Positions 58,518-64,000 of a stretch of 64,000 bases of DNA are shown here, one piece after another. Both the position numbers and the translations under genes were made by a program. This stretch comes from Chloroflexota bacterium. GTDB lineage: Bacteria > Chloroflexota > Dehalococcoidia > Tepidiformales > Tepidiformaceae. A model generated the notes under the pieces. It was not told the origin of the DNA. It was given only the letters and a program-made list of their open reading frames with translations, and did no database searches. The stretch is taken from assembly GCA_026702615.1 (NCBI GenBank), contig JAPPBY010000033.1, forward strand, positions 223,100-287,099, read 5' to 3'. The first letter of the stretch is position 1, and each line of letters opens with the position of its first letter.

Positions 58518-59741
58518 CTAGGGACCCTTGACCCCCTCGAACTCGGTCATGATCGCGCACTCGAGGATGCCGACGCCCGTGTCGCTGGGGTCGTCCATGT
58601 TGGTGTAGACGGTCGAGAGCTCGGCGTAGGAGCCGCCGCCGCTCATCTGCGGTATCTCGTTCCCGTCGTCGTCGAACACCTTCACGGGGTGGGAGACGTC
58701 CCAGACCTCGCCCTCGACGACGAGATCGCCACGGAAGACGCCCCGACCGAGGCGGTCGTTCCAGCCGTCGGCGTAGCCGCCGGCGCGCATGTAGACGGGC
58801 TCGCTGACGACCTCGAGCTGGAAGTTGTCGACGCCGCCGTCGGGGCGGGTGAGGTGGATCTTGCCGCGCTTGAAGCGGGGCAAGCCGTCTTCCCACTCGT
58901 GGTCGGAGATCCTGATGTCGGTGTAGGCGAAGCTCTCCTTGTCGGAGTCGTACCCGTACTCGACCCAGGAGTGGATGCCGACATCGGACTGGCGGCCGGT
59001 GCCGGAGGCGCGGTAGACGCCGTCCTCCCCGAGACGGAAGGCGTAGTAGAGGCAGCGGTCGGGCATGTTGACGACGGCCCAGTGGCGCATGCCGTCGGCG
59101 CGGAAGCTGCCCTGATCGGGAGGCGTGAGCGGCGGGGCGACGTAGGGGTTGGGCTTGGCGCCGGTGCCGGTACCCGCGCCGATGCCCCAGGAGTGGTCGC
59201 GCGTGCCGCCCCAGCCGTCGCCGAAGTCGAACTTCCACTCGCGGCCGTTGATCCTGATCCAGCCGGCGATGTCGGCGGCCTGGATGTAGTTGGAGCGCTC
59301 GGCGACGAGGCGGCCATCGAGCCGGTACTGGACGCCTGGGGCCTCGTCGTAGGCGGGCGCCTTGCTCTCCCAGAGAATGTCGAACTCGATGCCGTGGGCG
59401 TTGTCGTCGCAGCCGATGCGGAGGGTGCGCATGCCGCGGATGATCTCCTGCCAGAAGGGGCCGACGCGGAGCTCATCGATGCGGGGGCGGAGGCGGCGGC
59501 TGGCGCGCAGGTTGTACTGCTTGCCGTCATCGACGCTGACGATGGCGTAGGCGTCCATCACGTCGGTGTTGGGGTAGAGGCGGATGGCGGTGATCAGGTT
59601 CACCTCGCCCGCGGGGTCGCCGAAGCAGTGCCAGTAACCGTCACTCCACTCGGGACTGGCGGTCTGCACGGAGTTGAAGGTGTCGATGGTCTGGTGGCGG
59701 GGCCACTCGTCGAGCTCGGTGAGGACGCGCGGTCGGGGCAT
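58518..59741 (-). CDS. Two-domain lipocalin-like (AttH/CrtC-type, DUF7064/7065-like) protein
   Basis: The protein has 407 aa, is soluble and beta-rich, with many Trp, Asp and Gly residues. The key block 'GWGGTRDHSWGIGAGTG' contains the 'RDHSWG' motif of AttH/CrtC-type double-lipocalin proteins. 'WNDRLGRGVFRGDLVVEG' and 'GIHSWVEYGYDSDKESFAY' are further strand blocks. Some members hydrate isoprenoids or bind hydrophobic ligands; related unnamed proteins occur in terpenoid/steroid catabolic loci. The exact DUF number is uncertain. It is last in a minus-strand series after two Ddn-like genes, 30 bp from the nearer. Confidence 0.7.
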   Translation of the reverse strand: MPRPRVLTELDEWPRHQTIDTFNSVQTASPEWSDGYWHCFGDPAGEVNLITAIRLYPNTDVMDAYAIVSVDDGKQYNLRASRRLRPRIDELRVGPFWQEIIRGMRTLRIGCDDNAHGIEFDILWESKAPAYDEAPGVQYRLDGRLVAERSNYIQAADIAGWIRINGREWKFDFGDGWGGTRDHSWGIGAGTGTGAKPNPYVAPPLTPPDQGSFRADGMRHWAVVNMPDRCLYYAFRLGEDGVYRASGTGRQSDVGIHSWVEYGYDSDKESFAYTDIRISDHEWEDGLPRFKRGKIHLTRPDGGVDNFQLEVVSEPVYMRAGGYADGWNDRLGRGVFRGDLVVEGEVWDVSHPVKVFDDDGNEIPQMSGGGSYAELSTVYTNMDDPSDTGVGILECAIMTEFEGVKGP

Positions 59742-59771
59742 GGTCGTTCCTTTCGTGTTTCGGCCGCCGGG

Positions 59772-60203
59772 TTACGGGCGGGGGATGACGATGACGGGAA
59801 TCTCGCGGGTGGTCTTGGCCTGGTACTCGGCGAACGCGGGCATCTTCTCGGCCTGCTGGTCGAAGAGGCGCTGGCGCTCCTCGCCCTCGGGGATGATGGC
59901 GTTCACCGTAAACGTCTGATCCGGGAGCTCGATAGTGACCTCCGGATTGGCGCGGATGTTGTGGTACCACTGGGGGTGCTTCGGGTTCCCGGCGTACGAG
60001 GCGATGATGATGATGTTGTCGCCATCGGTGCTGTGGGCGAGCGGGGTGGTGCGCTTCTCGCCGCTCTTCGCGCCGGTGGTGGTGAGGAGGAGGAGGGGCG
60101 CATCGGCGAAGCGGCCCGTGACCTTCCCGCCATTGGCGCGGAACTGCTCGATGAGGTGGTTGTTGTAGGAGATCATCTGGGCGATGGGGTCTTCTGACGT
60201 CAT
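59772..60203 (-). CDS. Deazaflavin (F420)-dependent nitroreductase/quinone reductase family (Ddn-like), copy B
   Basis: The protein has 143 aa with a split-barrel fold. 'APLLLLTTTGAKSGEKRTTPL', 'IIIASYAGNPKHPQWYHNIR' and 'ANPEVTIELPDQTFTVNA' are hallmarks of the Ddn/FqrR family, which uses F420H2 to reduce quinones or nitroimidazoles. It is a near duplicate of the gene at 60272-60754. The start has GAGGAGACGCCT before the ATG. With six LLM genes it supports active F420 metabolism in the host. Confidence 0.9.
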   Translation of the reverse strand: MTSEDPIAQMISYNNHLIEQFRANGGKVTGRFADAPLLLLTTTGAKSGEKRTTPLAHSTDGDNIIIIASYAGNPKHPQWYHNIRANPEVTIELPDQTFTVNAIIPEGEERQRLFDQQAEKMPAFAEYQAKTTREIPVIVIPRP

Positions 60204-60271
60204 AGGCGTCTCCTCGGGTTGCGTCGGGAGAGTTTAGCCGCCCACGATTGCTAACGCTGCGCCCCCGGGTG

Positions 60272-60754
60272 CTACGGGCGGGGGATCACGACGACGGGAA
60301 TCTCGCGGGCAGTCATCGCCTGGTACTCGGCGAAGCGGGGCATCTGAGCGGCGTGCTGGTCGTAGATGCGTTGGCGCTCCTCCCCCTCGGGGATAAGGGC
60401 CTTCGACGTGAACGTCTCGCCCGGCAGCTCAATCGTGACCTCGGGATTGGCGCGGATGTTGAGGAACCAGGCGGGATGCTTCGGGGCGCCCCCGAACGAG
60501 GCGATGATGACGACCCGGTCGCCGTCCAGCGTGTGAACCAGGGGGTTGGTGCGCTTTTCGCCGCTCTTCGCGCCGGTGGTGGTGAGGAGGAGGAGGGGCT
60601 CGTTCGCGAACATGCCCGTGACCTTCCCGTCGTTCGCGCGGAACTCCTCGATGACCCTGCGGTTGAGGGCGAGCATCTCCTCGAGAGGCACGGGGGCGGC
60701 GGCGTTCCGGGCACGCATGTCGTCGAGGGATTTCGAAGTGGCGTCGGAGGACAC
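60272..60754 (-). CDS. Deazaflavin (F420)-dependent nitroreductase/quinone reductase family (Ddn-like), copy A
   Basis: The GTG at 60754 (160 aa) is chosen for the preceding AAGGGAG at 6 nt. It has an N-terminal 'VSSDATSKSLDDMRARNAAA' extension not in copy B; the bodies then align throughout: 'LLLLTTTGAKSGEKRTNPLV', 'FGGAPKHPAWFLNIRANPEV', 'EIPVVVIPRP'. The two genes are 68 bp apart. This copy lies 41 bp after the frameshifted alcohol dehydrogenase. Confidence 0.88.
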   Translation of the reverse strand: MSSDATSKSLDDMRARNAAAPVPLEEMLALNRRVIEEFRANDGKVTGMFANEPLLLLTTTGAKSGEKRTNPLVHTLDGDRVVIIASFGGAPKHPAWFLNIRANPEVTIELPGETFTSKALIPEGEERQRIYDQHAAQMPRFAEYQAMTAREIPVVVIPRP

Positions 60755-60795
60755 GGCAGGCTCCCTTTCTGGTCCGTCCGGCGAGTCTAGGGGAC

Positions 60796-61793
60796 TCAGT
60801 CGACGCGGAGGACGGCGGCGCCTTCGACCTTGCCGGATGCCAGGTCGGCGAGGGCCTGGTTGGCGTCGTCGAGGGGGTAGACCTCGGTCTCGGTGCGGAT
60901 GGGACCTCGGCGGCAAGGGCGAGGAACTCGCGGGCGTCCTGGCGGGTGAAGTTGGCGACGCTGCGGAGGCTGCGTTCCCACCAGAGGTGCTCGTAGGGGA
61001 ACTCGGGGATGCGATCGAGGTGGATGGCGTTGACGGCGACGGTTCCGCCGCGGTCAACGGCCTTGAGGGCGGCAACGACGACCTCGCCAGCGGGGGCGAA
61101 GGTGACGGCGGCGGCGAGGGGCGCGGGCGGGGCGTCGTCCGTGCCCCCTGCCCAGACGGCGCCGAGGTCACGGGCGCGTTGCTGGTCGCGGGGGGAACGG
61201 GTGGCGACAAAGACCTCGCAGCCCCAGTGCAGCGCCACCTGCAGGGCGAGCCGCGCGGAGGCGCCGAAGCCGTAGAGGCCGAGGCGGCCGCCGGGTGCGA
61301 CACCGGAGAGGCGCAGGGCGCGGTAGCCGATGATGCCGCCACAGAGGAGGGGCGCGGCCTCGACGGGGTCGAGGTCAGGCGGGAGGGGGACGGCGAAGCC
61401 TGCGCGCACGGTGACCCGCTCCGCGTAGCCGCCGTCGCGGTCCCAGCCGGTGAATTGTGCTGCCTCGCACAGGTTCTCGCGGCCGGAATCGCAGCGGGAG
61501 CAGGCGCCGCAGGCGCCCGCGAGCCAGGCGACCCCCGCCCGGTCGCCCACTTGCCAGCCGTCGACGCTGTCGCCGAGCGCCTCGACTGTGCCGACGGCCT
61601 GGTGGCCGGGAACGACGGGGAGGCGGCGGGCCTCGATATCGCCCTCGCAGATCTGGAGGTCGGTGCGGCAGACGGCACAGGCATCGACGCGCAGCAGGAG
61701 CTCTCCGGGAGCGGGGACCGGGTCGGGGCGGTTGGCGACGACGAGGGGTCCGTCGCCCGCGGGGGCGGTGCGTTCGAGCACGGCGGCGCGCAT
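60796..61793 (-). pseudogene. Zinc-binding alcohol dehydrogenase with a single-base frameshift
   Basis: Frame 1 encodes a normal MDR enzyme from the ATG at 61793: Cys42, His64 ('GHQAVG'), structural Cys95/98/101/109 and 'LYGFGASARLALQ', up to 'REFLALAAEVP'. The expected ending 'IRTETEVYPLDDANQALADL' to 'GAAVLRVD' is present in another frame, ending at 60796. Insertion of one C into the CCC at 60901-60903 (minus strand) would restore the full ~332-aa protein. This is either a recent inactivating mutation or a sequencing error in a homopolymer. A TAGGAT box 6 nt before the ATG suggests a leaderless start. Confidence 0.85.
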
Positions 61794-61799
61794 GGCGCG

Positions 61800-61805
61800 A
61801 TCCTA
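61800..61805 (-). promoter_or_regulatory. TAGGAT -10-like box for a leaderless start at 61793
   Basis: On the minus strand TAGGAT is 6 nt before the ATG of the alcohol dehydrogenase, overlapping the end of the upstream glycosylase gene. No Shine-Dalgarno sequence is present. Confidence 0.4.
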
Positions 61806-62369
61806 AGAGCGCAGGGACGGGGGCGGGGGGCCGAGCAGCTTCGCGAGATCCTTGAGCAGGTCCAGGCGCTCCGCCCTCCAGCGGCTGGCGAGCCCGCTGG
61901 AGGAGGGCACAACGTAGGGGACGGTCTCGCCGATGCGTTCGGGCTGTACGCCATCGGGGCGACCGGCAAGGGCGGCGCGGGGGAGGCCGAGGGCGTGGCG
62001 GGCGAAGTGAACGTAGATGCCGCGCCCGCTGAAAACGGCGTAGGCGGGCTGGTTCGCGTGGAGTTGGGCGTGGAGGCGACGGGCGCCTTCAGCGATCTCC
62101 TCGGACGTGAGCTCGTCGGCGCGAACGGTGGGGCGGGGGCAGAGGTCGACGAACCCGATACCGGCTTCATCCATCAGGGAGGCGTCGTCCTCGGGGTCTG
62201 CGGGGCGGGGGAGGAGGCCGCTCTCGTTGAGCTGCTTCCAGAAGACGTTGGCGCGGCGGGCGTAGTAGTGGCCGGCCTCGGCGGAGTAGATGGCGGGGTT
62301 GTAGCCGATGAAGACGATGCGGAGGCGGGGGCGGAGGTAGTGGGGCAACGTGGCGAGGTCGGCGGTCAA
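61803..62369 (-). CDS. mug: Mismatch-specific uracil/thymine-DNA glycosylase (Mug/TDG family)
   Basis: The protein has 188 aa. The active-site region 'IVFIGYNPAIYSAEAGHYYA' and 'ANVFWKQLNESGLLP' match the Mug/TDG pattern (GxNP, then 'GHyYa...N.FW'). The substrate loop is 'VVPSSSGLASRW', with the TDG-like PSSS form rather than the NPSG of E. coli Mug. It removes U or T from G mismatches and ethenocytosine. Its ATG overlaps the previous stop (ATGA), so it is coupled to a membrane-anchored protein gene. Confidence 0.92.
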   Translation of the reverse strand: MTADLATLPHYLRPRLRIVFIGYNPAIYSAEAGHYYARRANVFWKQLNESGLLPRPADPEDDASLMDEAGIGFVDLCPRPTVRADELTSEEIAEGARRLHAQLHANQPAYAVFSGRGIYVHFARHALGLPRAALAGRPDGVQPERIGETVPYVVPSSSGLASRWRAERLDLLKDLAKLLGPPPPSLRS

Positions 62370-62869
62370 TGGTCCTCCTCCGTGAGGGCGAAGCGGACTT
62401 TCGGCTCGGGGAGGCGGACGGCCACAGGCTCGGCTTCCCCGTCGGCGCCCGCGAGGGTGAAGCGCAGGACCAGCGTGCCCTGCGGCCCTACCTCAAACAC
62501 GTCGGGGGCGACGTACGACTCGAGGGGGACGTGGTCGCCCTCCGACAGCTCCATCTCCACCGCTGCCGGGTCGAACGCCCAGGGCTCAGCGGTGCGCAGC
62601 CCCAGCGTGACGGTCACGGCTCGGGGCGGCCCTTCGTCGACGTCGTAGGACTCGACCCAGATGGTGAGGCCGTCCTCGGTGTGGGCGCCGTTCACCGGGA
62701 CGGTCGGTTCGTCGAAGAAGACGTTGAGGAGCGGGGGTATCCCCAGAACCCCGAGCGGGATGCCGATGACTACGCCGAGGATAGCGGCGATGCGGAAGAA
62801 GCCCCGGCGTTCCTCGCGGACGCTCTGCTCGGCGGCGACGGGGACGCGGCGGCGGGGCGGTTCGGTCAC
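62366..62869 (-). CDS. Membrane-anchored hypothetical protein with DUF4352-like outer domain
   Basis: The protein has 167 aa with a GTG start. A basic N-terminus is followed by one membrane helix at ~25-50 ('FFRIAAILGVVIGIPLGVLG') and a beta-sandwich-like outer domain ('GLTIWVESYDVDEGPPRAVT', 'GTLVLRFTLAG'), reminiscent of immunoglobulin-like/DUF4352 domains. It is not assigned to a firm family. It starts 6 bp after the methyltransferase-like gene stop and overlaps the glycosylase gene. Confidence 0.7.
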   Translation of the reverse strand: MTEPPRRRVPVAAEQSVREERRGFFRIAAILGVVIGIPLGVLGIPPLLNVFFDEPTVPVNGAHTEDGLTIWVESYDVDEGPPRAVTVTLGLRTAEPWAFDPAAVEMELSEGDHVPLESYVAPDVFEVGPQGTLVLRFTLAGADGEAEPVAVRLPEPKVRFALTEEDH

Positions 62870-62875
62870 GCGGGG

Positions 62876-63535
62876 CTAGCGGATGCGGGCGGCGAGGACG
62901 CCCTCGAAATCGAGCCCGGTGCTGAGCAGGTAGCGCTCGTCGGCGGCGAGGAACGAGAGGAATCGGCGTAGGGCCTCGGCCTCGCGGCCCTCGGCGGCCG
63001 CGAGGGAGGCGGCATTAACGATGGTGAGGGAGCCGCCGATGCGGATGAGGCGCGTCAGGTCCTCCTCCATGCGCTCGTACTCGCGCCAGCGGCCCCCGAG
63101 CACGACGAGGTCGTAGGGTCCGTTGAGAGCGTGGACAACGGCTGGGGGCTTGCCGGAGTGGACGCGCACATGCTCGGCGAGGGCGTGGCGCTCGGCGGCG
63201 CGGCGGATGCCGTCGGCGACCTTGGGGCCGCGCTCGACGACCTCGATCTGGCCGGTGTGGCCGAACGCGCCCGCGATGTGGAGGGCGCGGTAGGACGCGA
63301 GGTTGGCGGCAAGCTGCTCGACCGCCTTCGCGTCAAGACCGTCGGCATCCGGCGGCGGTTCGCCTTCGACGAGGAGGACGTAGCTGGCGCGGGTCGCCCG
63401 CACGAGGGTCGCGAGCTGGCGCGCGGTCATGGCGGCGTCGAGCGCCATGGGCTCGGGCACGCCATCGAGCAGCGAGGCGAAGCGGTCGGCCTGCGCCTCC
63501 AGCAACTCGCGTGCGAACTCTTCGCCCGAAGCCAT
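62876..63535 (-). CDS. O-methyltransferase-like (class I SAM fold) protein
   Basis: The ATG at 63535 gives 219 aa. 'SYRALHIAGAFGHTGQIEVV', 'IRRAAERHALAEHVRVHSGK', 'YDLVVLGGRWREYERMEEDL' and 'IRIGGSLTIVNA' reproduce the order of motifs in small caffeoyl-CoA/catechol O-methyltransferases. The glycine-rich SAM loop and the metal-binding Asp (normally 'vFiDa') are not well kept, so catalysis is uncertain. A TACAAT box 6 nt before the ATG, without a ribosome-binding site, points to a leaderless transcript. Confidence 0.75.
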   Translation of the reverse strand: MASGEEFARELLEAQADRFASLLDGVPEPMALDAAMTARQLATLVRATRASYVLLVEGEPPPDADGLDAKAVEQLAANLASYRALHIAGAFGHTGQIEVVERGPKVADGIRRAAERHALAEHVRVHSGKPPAVVHALNGPYDLVVLGGRWREYERMEEDLTRLIRIGGSLTIVNAASLAAAEGREAEALRRFLSFLAADERYLLSTGLDFEGVLAARIR

Positions 63536-63541
63536 GCGGCA

Positions 63542-63547
63542 ATTGTA
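63542..63547 (-). promoter_or_regulatory. TACAAT -10 box for a leaderless start at 63535
   Basis: On the minus strand TACAAT (five of six matches) ends 6 nt before the ATG, and there is no Shine-Dalgarno sequence between. Confidence 0.5.
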
Positions 63548-63570
63548 GGAGGTGGAGACGCGGGTCGGGG

Positions 63571-63945
63571 TCAGGCGAGGGCGCGTTCGATCAGCGCGCG
63601 GTCCTCGGGCGCGAGGTCGGAGGCGAGGGCGAGCTCCCGGGCGGCGGGGCTGATCTTGCTCCAGGTCTTGCGGATGACGCTCGCCATCGTCTCCGGCTCG
63701 GTGCGGAGGGCGAAGTCGTGGAGCTGCGTTTCGAGGAAGACGAGGGTGAGGCCGTCCTCGAAGGCCTGGCCCTCGGGGTCGCGCTTCGGCGTCTCCTTGC
63801 GGATGAGGCGTTCGACGCGGGCGATCGTGTCCTCGTCGTAGCCGCACTCCTCGAGGATGGCGCGGGCATGGCCTGCGTGGCGGACCTGGAGGTCGCGGCG
63901 CCAGCGGAGGTAGCCGCGGCGTCCGGCGGCGAAGGTGTCGCGGGG
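63571..63945 (-). pseudogene. DUF4202 protein, 5'-truncated or interrupted
   Basis: The last ~124 codons read as the C-terminal part of DUF4202: 'RDTFAAGRRGYLRWRRDLQV', 'HAGHARAILEECGYDEDTIA', 'FEDGLTLVFLETQLHDFALR' and 'IRKTWSKISPAARELALA'. Just before 'PRD' there is an in-frame TAG (63946-63948). None of the three frames in the remaining 52 bp resembles the expected upstream part (the conserved His/Trp/'IPR' region), and there is no start codon. The gene is therefore broken here, or the sequence near the window edge is misjoined. Confidence 0.7.
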
Positions 63946-64000
63946 CTAACACCCTTCGCGTCGCGGAGCGGTGCTCTTTCGACCTCAGCACCGACCTCGG

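Overview
The window is about 64 kb of uniformly GC-rich, densely coding bacterial DNA with no intergenic gap above about 210 bp. I see no rRNA, tRNA, CRISPR array or insertion sequence. Six F420-type luciferase-like oxidoreductases, two Ddn-like deazaflavin reductases, three P450s, three Rieske oxygenases, paired acyl-CoA dehydrogenases, CaiB/BaiF CoA-transferases, DUF3179, a PaREP1-like protein and Tat lipoprotein solute-binding proteins with poly-Asp/Ala linkers suggest a Chloroflexota bacterium (Dehalococcoidia or SAR202-like). That assignment is inference from gene content, because no phylogenetic marker lies in the window.

Layout. 1-5557 (minus): a catabolic operon reading LLM oxidoreductase, P450, long Rieske oxygenase, a small Cys-rich protein, thiolase and an acyl-CoA ligase that runs off the edge. 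5669-9917: a double Dabb-domain protein, an MFS exporter that probably starts at CTG, a PD-(D/E)XK nuclease-like protein coupled to a DUF6295 protein, and a dienelactone hydrolase. 10028-15114 (plus): a SnoaL-like protein, then a possible undescribed system: a protein with a putative N-terminal HTH, one membrane/Tat segment and a large outer domain, followed by four tandem paralogous four-helix membrane proteins. 15111-35523: mixed catabolic genes (alcohol dehydrogenase, ABM, two sister Rieske oxygenases, CocE hydrolase, acyl-CoA dehydrogenase pair, two CoA-transferases, enoyl-CoA hydratase, five LLM oxidoreductases, SnoaL-like proteins), with two small accessory pairs at 19106-19773 (retropepsin) and 29108-29873.

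35614-49235 (minus): a DUF3179 lipoprotein and a Dpp-type peptide/nickel ABC importer with DppB, DppC and five consecutive paralogous solute-binding lipoproteins. Each binding-protein gene has its own TATACT-like -10 box, a leader hairpin against the ribosome-binding site, and a GC-rich terminator. No ATPase genes are present in the window.

49445-64000: SDR, two P450s, an acyl-CoA carboxylase carboxyltransferase, a 996-residue GlcD/YdiJ-like flavin/Fe-S dehydrogenase, a PaREP1-like protein behind a good sigma70 promoter, a lipocalin-like (AttH/CrtC-type) protein, tandem Ddn-like proteins, an alcohol dehydrogenase with a one-base frameshift, a Mug-type glycosylase, a methyltransferase-like protein and a 5'-truncated DUF4202 gene.

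Together these genes describe a cell that imports oligopeptide-like or other organic solutes, opens recalcitrant (alicyclic, terpenoid, steroid or aromatic) molecules with oxygenases and F420 chemistry, and degrades the products as CoA thioesters. Several genes have a TAGRMT-like box 6-7 nt before the start codon and no Shine-Dalgarno sequence, which points to leaderless transcripts.
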